A stretch of 64,000 nt of DNA from CBDCWT01 sp965223305. Its GTDB lineage: Bacteria > Planctomycetota > Planctomycetia > Pirellulales > Pirellulaceae. Where the stretch lies: contig CBDCWT010000011.1 of NCBI GenBank assembly GCA_965223305.1, positions 62,001-126,000 of the forward strand, read 5' to 3'. A program made the position numbers and the translations under genes. The notes beneath the pieces are model-generated. The model saw nothing but the letters and a program-made list of their open reading frames with translations, did no database searches and was not told the DNA's origin. Numbering within the stretch: the stretch's first letter is position 1; the number at the start of each line of letters is the position of its first letter. This document shows positions 35,095 through 44,350 of the stretch, piece after piece.

Positions 35095-37410
35095 ATGCGG
35101 CTAGAAAAGCGAATCTCCCTCGTCTGCCTGCTGTCAATTGCATTGATCGTCCGGATCGCTCCGGCAGAAATCACCGATTCCGAGGTGCACACGGCGATCC
35201 GCAATGGCATTTCGCATTTAGCAAAGCAACAGAAGGCTCGTGGAAACTGGGCTGACCGCACCGGCTATGTCGGAGGCACGACGGCACTCTGCACATTGGC
35301 GCTGCTCCACGCCGGTGCCGACGTACAGTCCCCAGAGATACAACGCGGCCTGCGTTATCTGCGTGCGCTGGGTGCGCCTCAGATGGTGTACGTGGCATCG
35401 CTCCAGACAATGGTCTTCTGTGCCGCGGAACCGGAGAAAGACGCGGCTTTGATCAGCCGCAATGTCCGCTGGTTGGAGCAGCTTCAGATCAAGAGTGGAC
35501 CGATGGCCGGAACCTGGGGGTATTCCGAACGCCAGGGCACGGGAGATAACTCGAACAGCCAGTTCGCATTGCTGGCCCTGCATGAGGGGCAGCGGGTCGG
35601 CATCGAAGTCCAGGAATCGACTTGGAGCCTCGCGCTGGAGTACTGGTTACGGACTCAACGTCCCGATGGCGGCTGGCCCTATGTGCCCGGAGGTCCTGCA
35701 AAGGGAAGCATGACCTGCGCTGGAATCGCATCGGTCATTATCGCCTCGGGTAAAGTGACTGGTGGTGACGCAGCAGTGGTCGACGGGGAGGTGCAATGCT
35801 GCGGCGAGCAAGCTGACAACCGAGCAGTGCAGCGAGCCCTCGCGTGGCTCGCTACGAGCTTTTCGGTTTCGCGGAATCCTAACTCCAATCGGCGCGAAGA
35901 ACGCACCTGGCTCTACTACTACCTCTACTGCGTTGAGCGCGTCGGCCGGTTGACCGGACAACGATTCATCGGTGGTCACGATTGGTTTCGTGAAGGGGCC
36001 GAGTTTCTCGTCGATCAACAGAACTCGCTCACTGGCTCTTGGCGAGGCGAGCATTTGGAAGAGCAGAATTCGCTGGTCGCCACATCCTTCGCCCTGTTGT
36101 TTCTCTCCAAGGGACGACGACCGGTTGTGATCTCCAAGTTGAAACATAGCGACGGTCAAAGCTGGGACGTGCACCGCAGTGCCGTGCAGAATCTGACAGC
36201 GCGGATCGAACAGAGCTGGCAGCGGGATCTGACCTGGCAGACGATCGATCTACAGGTCGCCACAGCCGAGAACCTACTGCAGAGTCCCGTCTTGTTCCTC
36301 AGTGGCAAGGAAGCGCTGCGGCTGACCAGCGCTCAGCAGGAAAAACTGCGAAAGTTCGTCAATTTGGGAGGATTTATTTTTGCCGAGGCGTGCTGTGGAA
36401 GCAGCGATTTCGATGCCTCTTTCCGCGCACTCATGAAGGAGTTGTTCCCCGACAGCGGTCTGAGGCTCCTGCCCCCCGACCACCCGGTATGGTACGCCGA
36501 GGAGCGCGTGCGGGCCGACCATCTGCCGCCTCTGTATGGTGTCGAAGCGTGTTGCCGTACGAGCGTGGTCTACTGTCCGGACGATCTATCTTGCTACTGG
36601 GAATTAAGTCGCAGCGGTCATGACAGGGATTATCCTCCAGCAATTCGCGAGCTGATCGAATCTCGCATGCGGATCGGCCAGAACGTCATCACGTACGCGA
36701 CCAACCGAGAGCTAAAGAATAAACTCGAGCGCCCGACGCTGGCGGCGAATCAGGCGTTGCAGCAGCCTACGCGGGGCGTGCTGTACATCCCCAAACTTGT
36801 GTACGACGGCGGTGGCGACGATGCACCCAACTCGCTGCCAAACCTACTGAACTTCGTCGCGGCTACAGCGCAGATGCGCGTTGGTATTGAAAACCGTCTG
36901 ATCGCTGCCACAGATCCCGCTATCCACGATTACCCGCTGCTATTCCTGCACGGACGCCGTGACTTCCGGTTTCGGGCCGAAGAGCAGCGAGCGATAGCTC
37001 GGTATCTCGAACAGGGAGGACTGGTGTTTGCCGACGCCATCTGTGGCAGCCGCGAGTTCGCAGATGCGGTTCGCCGCGAGTTCCGTGTTATCTTGCGGGG
37101 GCAGTCGTTGCGCCGGGTTCCGCCGACCCACGCGCTGTTTAGCGACCAATTCCAAGGATATGATCTTTCCGGCGTCACACTCCGCGATCCGCTGGTGCGC
37201 CGTGAAGGCGATCCGTTGAGCGCCAAACTGACGAAGACTTCACCATTGCTCGAAGCCGCAGCGATCGACGGTCGGTTGGCAGTCCTTCTGTCGCCGTATG
37301 ACTTGAGCTGCGCGTTGGAATACAGCGCTTCGCTGGAGTGCCGTGGTTACATCAAACAGGATGCTGCGCGAATTGGTCTGAACGTGATTCTGTTCGCACT
37401 GCAACAATAG
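35095..37410 (+). CDS. secreted prenyltransferase/squalene-cyclase-like repeat protein with two DUF4159-like domains
   Basis: The 771-residue product has a signal peptide (ISLVCLLSIALIVRIAPA). The first half (about 25-330) is an alpha/alpha toroid of the terpene cyclase/prenyltransferase type, with repeats such as GTTALCTLALLHAGADVQ, DNSNSQFALLALHEGQR, STWSLALEYWLRTQRPDGGW and NSLVATSFALLFLSKGRR. The second half carries two copies of one DUF4159-like domain: PVLFLSGKEALRLTSAQQEK with GGFIFAEACCGSSDF (about 400-450), and PLLFLHGRRDFRFRAEEQR with GGLVFADAICGSREF (about 615-665). The cyclase-type catalytic Asp motif is not evident. An AGGAA site precedes the ATG. A binding or structural envelope role is inferred. 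The gene stands alone. Confidence 0.85.
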   Translation: MRLEKRISLVCLLSIALIVRIAPAEITDSEVHTAIRNGISHLAKQQKARGNWADRTGYVGGTTALCTLALLHAGADVQSPEIQRGLRYLRALGAPQMVYVASLQTMVFCAAEPEKDAALISRNVRWLEQLQIKSGPMAGTWGYSERQGTGDNSNSQFALLALHEGQRVGIEVQESTWSLALEYWLRTQRPDGGWPYVPGGPAKGSMTCAGIASVIIASGKVTGGDAAVVDGEVQCCGEQADNRAVQRALAWLATSFSVSRNPNSNRREERTWLYYYLYCVERVGRLTGQRFIGGHDWFREGAEFLVDQQNSLTGSWRGEHLEEQNSLVATSFALLFLSKGRRPVVISKLKHSDGQSWDVHRSAVQNLTARIEQSWQRDLTWQTIDLQVATAENLLQSPVLFLSGKEALRLTSAQQEKLRKFVNLGGFIFAEACCGSSDFDASFRALMKELFPDSGLRLLPPDHPVWYAEERVRADHLPPLYGVEACCRTSVVYCPDDLSCYWELSRSGHDRDYPPAIRELIESRMRIGQNVITYATNRELKNKLERPTLAANQALQQPTRGVLYIPKLVYDGGGDDAPNSLPNLLNFVAATAQMRVGIENRLIAATDPAIHDYPLLFLHGRRDFRFRAEEQRAIARYLEQGGLVFADAICGSREFADAVRREFRVILRGQSLRRVPPTHALFSDQFQGYDLSGVTLRDPLVRREGDPLSAKLTKTSPLLEAAAIDGRLAVLLSPYDLSCALEYSASLECRGYIKQDAARIGLNVILFALQQ

Positions 37411-37487
37411 CCGATCCCGCGGCGCCCATAGGCGGGAAGTTCACAGACTGTGGCAGCGACGGTGATCAGCTTACAACAGCTAGCCGG

Positions 37488-38111
37488 TTACGGCAGTTCG
37501 AACACCGATTGGCTCTTGACGATGGCGTAGTCGTCCGGGAACGTATGGAACGCCTGCACCAGCATGTTGCGGTTCCTCGTTTCGACATTGATGTAGCTGA
37601 GAGCCCCCAATGTCATCCGCCCGCTCGACTCGAAAGTGTGCAACAGCCCCTGCCGTTCGCCGTCGGCCGTCAGTTCCTGGTGAAACATCCAAAACACATC
37701 AGGCGAAACAGGCTCGAGCTGAAAACTGACTTGGTAGGTCACTCCGCCGCGGCACTCAATCCGGTCGCTCCGCTCACCTTTCAGCTTATAGGAGAGCAGC
37801 CGACGCTTTTGAGGGAGCGGGTGATGGGCTGAACAGGCGACTTCGGTCAGAGTCATGCCTTCGTAGCGCCAGGTAACGACGTGTCCGGCGGAAGTGATAT
37901 CGATTTTCGCCCGATACCCACCTCGCTCGATCTCACGCGTCTGGTAAACCTCGAACAGCTCGGGGTGCAGTGAACGACCGTAAAGTTGGAAAGCCAGTTC
38001 GGCGACTCTGGGTCTTACCGATAACACGTTATGAGTTCCTTGTCGCGACCCGCTATGGGTCGCGGAATCGGTGAGTATGACGTTGGTGATGGACCGAGAA
38101 CGAACTTGCAT
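37488..38111 (-). CDS. DUF2617 family protein
   Basis: The 207-residue protein matches, by remembered family pattern, the DUF2617 proteins of planctomycetes and cyanobacteria: VRPRVAELAFQLYGRSLHPE near residue 33, ERGGYRAKIDITSAGHVVTW near 62, LTEVACSAHHPLPQKR near 86, SYKLKGERSDRIECRGG near 106, and YQVSFQLEPVSPDVFWMFHQ near 125. No signal peptide or membrane segment is present, so it should be cytosolic. Its biochemical role is unknown. The ATG at 38111 is used; about 30 residues of weakly conserved lead precede the domain, so a later start is possible. It points the same way as the CPBP gene upstream but 176 bases separate them. Confidence 0.75.
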   Translation of the reverse strand: MQVRSRSITNVILTDSATHSGSRQGTHNVLSVRPRVAELAFQLYGRSLHPELFEVYQTREIERGGYRAKIDITSAGHVVTWRYEGMTLTEVACSAHHPLPQKRRLLSYKLKGERSDRIECRGGVTYQVSFQLEPVSPDVFWMFHQELTADGERQGLLHTFESSGRMTLGALSYINVETRNRNMLVQAFHTFPDDYAIVKSQSVFELP

Positions 38112-38287
38112 GCTCTAAAGACGTAACCGAGCGACGCCAGACCGTCTCTGCTGCGCCCATTATAAGCTTAGCTCCGGACACCAACAAAGCCACTTTGCTG
38201 CGCGGCCAAGATGATTGTCCGTTGGGGGTTGACAAAGCAATCGTTGGATGTTCTCGGCCGTCCTGCTAGCAGCTTTGTTGCACTTTT

Positions 38288-39022
38288 TTAGCCAACGAGA
38301 ATGTCGTACAGCGCATGTGATCCGACAGCGATTCCAAAGCCGCGAAAGAGAAACAGCAACGAAAAGACAGCGCCTGCTGTGAATCGAAACCAAAACACCG
38401 ACCACACAAACGGCTCGCCAACACAAGTCAGCCAGCCGTTCGCACCGATTTCGAAACGGTGGTGAGCTGCTGCAAAAACGAGACTGCAAATCACAACGGA
38501 TAAGGTGAGACTTTTCCACTGCGGCGTGCCCAGTAGCCGCAAGCCGACAACGAGCACTGGCAACAAGATTAGGCGGAAAACGAGTTCCTCGTAGATACCT
38601 GCACCGATGTAGGAAACGGCGTCGCGCGCCGACACGAGTGCAGTAGCGGCCGGATTGGATTCGATAGCCAAGAGCGAGTGGTGCAGCTGAGCGACGAAGA
38701 TCAGCACGGCGCCGTAGCCGAGTGACTCCAGCACCATCCCGTAGAGGACTCGGCCCGGCAGCCGCCAGGCTTCACGCGAAACGTGGTGCCAGGCGAGCAA
38801 TAGCCCGCAGGTCAGCAACGGCAACAGGAAATACTGGGTGAATCCTAGGAACTCAAGCGTTTGCCGGAGCCAGACGTCGGCACCATTTCGCATCGCGTGG
38901 GGCCCCAGTACGAGCAATCCGGCTTCGTAGGCAACGAGCAACGGGACCACGAAGACCAGATTGACCAAGGGTCGACCGGTCTCTTCCCAGTATTGGCATA
39001 GCGCGCTGGCCGGCTCCTTCAT
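38288..39022 (-). CDS. CPBP family intramembrane metalloprotease (CAAX protease-like)
   Basis: CPBP/Abi proteins are integral membrane proteases related to the eukaryotic CAAX protease Rce1. The 244-residue product from the ATG at 39022 has about seven hydrophobic segments and the motifs in order: YIGAGIYEELVFRLILLPV (EExxxR), VFAAAHHRFEIG (first His pair) and VGSHALYDILVG (last His). An AGGGGGG ribosome site lies seven bases before this ATG; the frame extends to a GTG at 39085, less likely. Targets are unknown. Upstream divergent is the zinc-ribbon gene. Confidence 0.9.
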   Translation of the reverse strand: MKEPASALCQYWEETGRPLVNLVFVVPLLVAYEAGLLVLGPHAMRNGADVWLRQTLEFLGFTQYFLLPLLTCGLLLAWHHVSREAWRLPGRVLYGMVLESLGYGAVLIFVAQLHHSLLAIESNPAATALVSARDAVSYIGAGIYEELVFRLILLPVLVVGLRLLGTPQWKSLTLSVVICSLVFAAAHHRFEIGANGWLTCVGEPFVWSVFWFRFTAGAVFSLLFLFRGFGIAVGSHALYDILVG

Positions 39023-39206
39023 CGAGTCCCCCCTGGGATGAAGCACGTCGGGTTCTTCAGTTTCAGTTTCGGCAAGACAAGCCACGCGGCTTCAATTCAG
39101 AGGTAATCAGACCGGTCATGCCGACGTTGTCCCGCCAAACCACTTAGTCCATAATCTACGGGCATCCCTTGGACGAACGCCATCGAATCGCGTGGGGTAC
39201 GCTGCT

Positions 39207-39518
39207 ATGCCGATCGAGTTCTTTTGCCCCGGCTGCGGTCATTTGATGCGAACTCCCAGCGACACCGCAGGACGAAAGGGACGTTGCCCGAACTGTGAAA
39301 TCAAGGTCCAAATCCCCGACACAACGTTGACCACCAGAGAGGAGACACGGCTCGACTCTTCAGCAAACGGCGAGCAAGAAGAGTACGCCGAGTCCAGGAA
39401 GCTTGAGTTTTATTGCTCAAGTTGTGGGAAGCAGGTCCGCGTCGCCGAGTCGGCAGCCGGTCAACGAGGACAGTGTCCTCGTTGCCAAGCCGTGGTCCGA
39501 ATTCCGGACAACGAGTAG
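39207..39518 (+). CDS. small protein with two zinc-ribbon motifs
   Basis: The 103-residue product has two similar zinc-ribbon units: FFCPGCGHLMRTPSDTAG with CPNC near residues 7-32, and FYCSSCGKQVRVAESAAG with CPRCQAVVRIPD near 67-95. Each supplies four Cys, so two zinc ions are likely. The linker is acidic. Such proteins are common in planctomycetes next to membrane genes; whether they bind nucleic acid or protein is unknown. The ATG at 39207 places the first ribbon at the N-terminus. It ends 37 bases before the symporter gene and is probably co-transcribed with it. Confidence 0.8.
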   Translation: MPIEFFCPGCGHLMRTPSDTAGRKGRCPNCEIKVQIPDTTLTTREETRLDSSANGEQEEYAESRKLEFYCSSCGKQVRVAESAAGQRGQCPRCQAVVRIPDNE

Positions 39519-39555
39519 CTGAAAGCGATCCGCCACTTTTTAGGAAGCAAACTAC

Positions 39556-41865
39556 ATGGTCTTCTTGGACTACCTCGTACTGCTCGGCTACTTCGTCCTG
39601 GTAATCGGCATCGGCATCTACAGCGCCCGCAAGGACACCGTCCAGGAGGACTTTTTCCTAGGCGGACGCTCATTCGGCAAGCTGCTACAGACGTTTGCCG
39701 CCTTCGGCGCCGGTACGGGGTCGAGCGATCCGGTCGTCACTGCCCGTACAACTTTTACGAGTGGTATGAGTGGCATGTGGAGTGTGATGTACTGGCTGTT
39801 CGTGACGCCTTTCTACTGGATTGCGGCTATCTGGTATCGGCGGATGCGGCACCTGACCCTCGGCGACTGGTTCGTGGAACGGTATGAATCAAAAGCACTC
39901 GGTGCTGCCTATTGTGTGTTCGGCGTCTCCTTTTTCATGGTCTATGGATCGATGTTTTTTTCGGCCATTGGCAAAGTCGCCGCACCTTTGCTCGAGTTCG
40001 AGGTAATTAATCTGTTCGGCGAGGCATACCCGATCGAATACGTGCTGGTGCCAGTGATCGGGGTCGTGGTGCTGGTTTACGGGATTCTGGGTGGTTTGCG
40101 GGCTGCCTACTTCACCGACTTGGTCCAGGGTATCTGCATCATCGTGCTGTCGATCATCTTAGTCCCTTACGGCTTGCGCGCGTTGGTCGAGAAGTTCGGA
40201 GACCCGGCCAGCGATGATCTCCTGGCGGGGTTCACCTACATGCATCAACAGCTGCCGCCCGAGCACTTCGACATCTTGGGATCCAACACTGGCAGCGAAT
40301 TCCCGCTGCACCGGATCATTGCGGTGGTCTTGATCAACCTCGTCGGTATTGTTGTGCAGCCACACTTCATTGCTACGGGCGGTGGATCCGCAAAGACCGA
40401 AAACACCGCCCGGGTGGGTTTGGTCGTCGGCAATTTCCTCAAGCGTTTTTGCACGGTGGGATGGGTCCTGACCGCCTTGATCGCTCTCGCGTTGTACGCC
40501 GACGACCCGGAGTTGTTACTCGATCCCGGTAAGACATGGGGGGTCGCATCCCGCGAGCTCTTGGGTGCGGGGTTGACGGGCCTCATGTTGGCCTGCTTGC
40601 TGGCCGCTCTGATGAGCAGCATCGACGCCTATATGATTGTTGGCTCCGCTCTGATGGCCCGCAACATCGTGGCACCCTATGTCAACCCGAACGCGTCCGA
40701 ACAGTATTACGTCAACGTCGGTCGTTTCACGGGTGCCATCATTGTGGGCGGCGCAGTGATCATCTCGCTGTTCTATATGGATGTCTTCGAACAGCTTCAA
40801 CTGACCTGGGTCTTCAACGTACTGTTCGCGGCGCCATTCTGGATCGGCATGTATTGGCGACGCGCCACTACCCTGGCAGCCTGGATCACTGTCGCTTTCA
40901 ACGTGCTGGTGTTCTTCGTCGTCCCGTATACCGCGCCCCGACTCGCGCCGACGCTGCGGGACCATCCGAGCTACCTGTTGACGAACAACATCGTTCGAAC
41001 CGTGACCAAACGACCCGCGGCGCCAACCGATATCGAGAAACGCAATGCCGAGATAGCGAATTGGGAGACCATGTCAGCCGAGCTCGCGCCTCAGGCGGAC
41101 GAGGCCGGGCAAGAGTTCATCCGGGCATTAGATGCGGCTCGCTCGGACAATGGCGGCGAAGATTATTCCCTGAATTCACTGCGCACGCTGCAGTTGGCAA
41201 CCGAACGGCTGCGAACCGTTCAACAACAGCTGTCTGGGTTGGGCGACAAGCCGCTTCCGCTACAGCTCGGCGACGAGATCGATGACACTCAGCAGAGCGG
41301 AGGAATGGGAGTATTTTGGCCTGGCGGTGTCAAACCCATTGATGAAGATGGAAACGTCTTGACCGACGTGTTGCCGCAGCCCGTGGGTGAACCACGGATT
41401 GTCGATAACACGACGGAGGTCACTCTGAGATATCCCGACGACGTACGGCTGCGCGGATTCGGGAACTTCCAGCTGGATTTCTTGCTCTACAAATGGGTCG
41501 GTGTCCCGCTGCAGTCCATGAGCGACGCCGCACTAGATACACTCTCGTTACCTCCCAAGATTATTACACCTTTTTTAGTGATGATCCTGTTCAGCCTGAT
41601 CACACGGCGCAATTCAGAGGAAGGACTGGACCGCTACTACGCCAAGATGAAGACCCCTGTTGATCCGGATCCACAAACCGACCGCCAAAAAGTCGAGCAG
41701 TCATATGCTCAACGTGAGCAACTCGAGTCAAAAAAGCTGCTGCCTGGCTCGAGCTTCGAATTTCAAAAGCCGACAGCGGCCGATGTGATTGGATTTATTG
41801 TCTGCTTTGCAGTCTGTTTCGGCATTATCTGGCTGGCTTCCTATGTCGCGAGCTTTGTTCCCTAG
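39556..41865 (+). CDS. sodium:solute symporter family protein with large loop insertion
   Basis: The 769-residue protein belongs to the SSS family: YLVLLGYFVLVIGIGIYSAR at the N-terminus, EDFFLGGRSFGKL near residue 33, the sodium-site-like segment AAFGAGTGSSDPVV near 50, and GLMLACLLAALMSSIDAYMI near 340. About 13 hydrophobic segments are visible. Members are usually 450-600 residues; here about 175 extra residues (about 465-640) lie between two late helices, rich in Ala, Glu and Gln (for example ERNAEIANWETMSAELAPQA-like stretches) and ending DFLLYKWVGVPLQSM. The loop may be periplasmic. Substrate is unknown. An AGGAAG site precedes the ATG. Confidence 0.9.
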   Translation: MVFLDYLVLLGYFVLVIGIGIYSARKDTVQEDFFLGGRSFGKLLQTFAAFGAGTGSSDPVVTARTTFTSGMSGMWSVMYWLFVTPFYWIAAIWYRRMRHLTLGDWFVERYESKALGAAYCVFGVSFFMVYGSMFFSAIGKVAAPLLEFEVINLFGEAYPIEYVLVPVIGVVVLVYGILGGLRAAYFTDLVQGICIIVLSIILVPYGLRALVEKFGDPASDDLLAGFTYMHQQLPPEHFDILGSNTGSEFPLHRIIAVVLINLVGIVVQPHFIATGGGSAKTENTARVGLVVGNFLKRFCTVGWVLTALIALALYADDPELLLDPGKTWGVASRELLGAGLTGLMLACLLAALMSSIDAYMIVGSALMARNIVAPYVNPNASEQYYVNVGRFTGAIIVGGAVIISLFYMDVFEQLQLTWVFNVLFAAPFWIGMYWRRATTLAAWITVAFNVLVFFVVPYTAPRLAPTLRDHPSYLLTNNIVRTVTKRPAAPTDIEKRNAEIANWETMSAELAPQADEAGQEFIRALDAARSDNGGEDYSLNSLRTLQLATERLRTVQQQLSGLGDKPLPLQLGDEIDDTQQSGGMGVFWPGGVKPIDEDGNVLTDVLPQPVGEPRIVDNTTEVTLRYPDDVRLRGFGNFQLDFLLYKWVGVPLQSMSDAALDTLSLPPKIITPFLVMILFSLITRRNSEEGLDRYYAKMKTPVDPDPQTDRQKVEQSYAQREQLESKKLLPGSSFEFQKPTAADVIGFIVCFAVCFGIIWLASYVASFVP

Positions 41866-41926
41866 ACGGCGGTTGCACCCGATCCGCTCTTGCTCGCTTG
41901 CCCAGCGGGGCGTCAGCTGTACGTCC

Positions 41927-41956
41927 TTGACGGGTTTGCCGAAGATCTATTAGAAT
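41927..41956 (+). promoter_or_regulatory. sigma70-type promoter upstream of accB
   Basis: TTGACG (41927-41932) and TAGAAT (41951-41956) are 18 bases apart. Transcription would begin near 41963, giving a leader of about 60 bases to the accB ATG at 42024. Confidence 0.5.
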
Positions 41957-42023
41957 CTGCGCCCAAGTTACATCACTATATGGGTTTGTGCAGATTTCAC
42001 GCGGCGTCTTGGCGGAGCGATCC

Positions 42024-42530
42024 ATGCCCGATTCGGAAATAGACAAGGGTGACGTGTTCGACGAGCAACGGCTCGAACGACTCGTTGCGCTGATGAAAGA
42101 GCATGGGCTCAGCGAGGTGGAACTGCGCGATTCGAACCATCAAATACGGATCTGTCGCACGTTTCCCGCGGGCCCGCCAGGATACGCGCCCCAGTTTCCG
42201 GCAGCTGCCTACGCGCCGCCGCCCGCGGCCGCGTCCTCACCGCCGAGCAATCCGGCAGGCAGCGCAGCCCCGCCAGAAAGCGATAGCATCGTGCTCATCA
42301 CGAGCCCGATGGTGGGTACTTTCTATTCGAGGCCGAATCCCAACGCCTCACCGTTTGTGAAAGTTGGGGACCACGTCGAGCCGGAGTCGACCATCTGTAT
42401 CATCGAAGCCATGAAGGTCTTCAATGAGATCCCAGCTGAGGTGCGTGGCAAGATTGTGGCGGTTCTGGTCGAGGACGAAGATCCCGTCGAGTTCGGAAAG
42501 CCGCTGTACAGGGTAGACACGAAAGGATAG
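42024..42530 (+). CDS. accB: biotin carboxyl carrier protein of acetyl-CoA carboxylase
   Basis: AccB carries biotin between the carboxylase (AccC) and transferase (AccA/D) parts of acetyl-CoA carboxylase, the first step of fatty-acid synthesis. The 168-residue product has an N-terminal ERLVALMKEHGLSEVELRDS segment near residue 14, a flexible Pro/Ala linker (about 55-90, PPPAAASSPPSNPAG), and the biotinyl domain with ICIIEAMKVFNEIP near 131, whose EAMK Lys is the attachment site. The ATG at 42024 follows GGAGCGATCC; a start at 41988 in the same frame is less typical. It is intact, in contrast to accC downstream, and lies 119 bases before it. Confidence 0.95.
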   Translation: MPDSEIDKGDVFDEQRLERLVALMKEHGLSEVELRDSNHQIRICRTFPAGPPGYAPQFPAAAYAPPPAAASSPPSNPAGSAAPPESDSIVLITSPMVGTFYSRPNPNASPFVKVGDHVEPESTICIIEAMKVFNEIPAEVRGKIVAVLVEDEDPVEFGKPLYRVDTKG

Positions 42531-42649
42531 TGTCCCTGGTGCAGGTTTCCGGTACCGCAGTTCCAGCTGGCCCGGTGTCTGGCATCTCGTGGGGCCGCTC
42601 GGCGTTTCGGTCCCGCAACAACCCAGCTTAGCATTTCACTCGGACGTCG

Positions 42650-44004
42650 ATGTACAAACGCATTCTGATTGCGAATCGCGGAGAAATTGCTTTGCGGGTA
42701 ATCCGCGCCTGCAGGGAGCTCGGCATCGAGAGACCGTTGCTGTCTACAGTGAGGCGGACCGGGACATCGGTTACCTCGCCTTGGCGGACGAAGCGTACTG
42801 TATCGGCCCCCCCCGAACTGCGAACAGCTACCTCAAGATCGACCAGATCATCAGCGCCGCCGAAGTGGGAAACGTGGAAGCGATTCACCCGGGGTACGGC
42901 TTTCTGGCAGAAAACGCCCATTTCAACGAGATCTGTCGAAGTTGCAAGATCGACTTCATCGGCCCTTCGCCGGAAGCAATGGGAGATGTTGGGCGACAAA
43001 AATCGCGCAAGGGCCATCGCCCGCGAGTCTTCGGTGCCCGTCGTGCCGGCAGCGGTGGGGTTGCTAGAGAGCGAGGGGGAGGCAGTCCAGATCGCTCACG
43101 AGATCGGATTTCCCGTACTAATCAAAGCCACAGCCGGAGGGGGGCGGCAAGGGCATTGCGCGTCGCCGCCAACGAGCTTGTCTTGAAGACGGCCTTTCAA
43201 CAGGCGCGTTCCGAAGCTCAAGCCGCATTTGGCGACGCGGGAGTCTATCTCGAAAAGTACATCGAGCGGCCACGGCATGTGGAAGTCCAAATCCTGGCTG
43301 ACCACCACGGAAATGTGGTGCATCTTTGGGAACGAGAATGTTCCACGCAACGGCGCCACCAGAAGTTGATCGAAGAAAGTCCCGCACCGAACCTACCGCA
43401 AGAGACACGGGAAGGCTATGTGCCAAGCCGCCGCTCGTCTGATTCGCAGCGCGAACTACACCAATGCGGGTACCGTCGAGTTCATCGTTGACCAAGACAA
43501 TCAGTTCTATTTCATCGAAGTAAATGCCCGGATTCAGGTCGAGCATCCTGTCAGTGAAATGGTAACGGGAATCGACTTGATTCGTGCGCAGATTGCCGTT
43601 GCTTCGGGCGAGGCACTGCCGTTTCGCCAGGCGGACGTCACGCAGCGCGGAACGGCGATTGAGTGCCGGATCAATGCTGAGGATCCGGAGCGCGGATTCC
43701 AGCCATGTCCGGGGAGAAATCACACAGATGTTCATCCCGGGGGGCATGGGAGTTCGTTTCGATTCGCATGTACATTCCGGCTACACCGTGCCACCGCATT
43801 ATGATTCGCTGATCGGCAAACTGATCGTGCACCAACCCACGCGCCCCGAAGCGATCGCGTGTATGCTCCGCGCGCTGGACGAGTTCCGGATTGAGGGCAT
43901 CAGAACGACGATTTCCTTTTCACCGGCGACTGCTTCAACATTCCGTTTTCGTCGATGGCTGGGTCGATACGACCTTCGTGGAACGGGAGTTCTTCAACCC
44001 ATAG
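42650..44004 (+). pseudogene. accC: biotin carboxylase of acetyl-CoA carboxylase, many frameshifts (probably sequence error)
   Basis: AccC carboxylates biotin on AccB with ATP and bicarbonate. It begins MYKRILIANRGEIALRVIRA, continues as EADRDIGYLALADEAYCIGP and AIHPGYGFLAENA, then FPVLIKATAGGG, VYLEKYIERPRHVEVQILAD, YFIEVNARIQVEHPVSEMVT and CRINAEDPE, to VDTTFVEREFFNP and the stop at 44002-44004. These parts sit in all three frames. About nine indels are needed, near 42729, 42982, 43048, 43062, 43140, 43156, 43414, 43712 and 43912, most of them one extra base in a run. Correcting them yields about 448 residues, the normal length, with conserved motifs intact. Decay would not preserve this. 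Residue ECSTQRRHQK has Thr where Ile is usual. Confidence 0.88.
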
Positions 44005-44350
44005 GCACAGTGCGGAGTCCGCCCATCCGAGCCACCGGCCTTCTGACGCCGGTCGCCTTGGCGGGACGCGGTTCGACGAATACAATCTGGCAGCAATCTG
44101 AGTGACTGTGGTTCTGGGTGGGGGGTGCCGGGAACGACCCCGGCTCCACAGGGACTGATTCACGAAGGTCCTTGGTGGGTTTGCCATGGCCAGGAGGACA
44201 AGCGACTAACCAGGCGTATTGATGGGCTACGTCGAGAAGCGCCGTGAGGGCTGACGTAGCACATTGGCACTGGCGACCCCGCGCGGCTGAGCGCTCGTGA
44301 ACAATCCGGGTCGATCGTCCTCCGCGCCGAGTACTTTGTGGGAAAGGAGT
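44005..44350. other. intergenic region between accC and phosphofructokinase
   Basis: No convincing gene in 346 bases. A small hairpin GCCGGG-aacgac-CCCGGC lies at 44127-44144 without a T-run. Long frames on both strands here are compositional. Base-level accuracy may be poor, as in the flanking genes. Confidence 0.45.
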
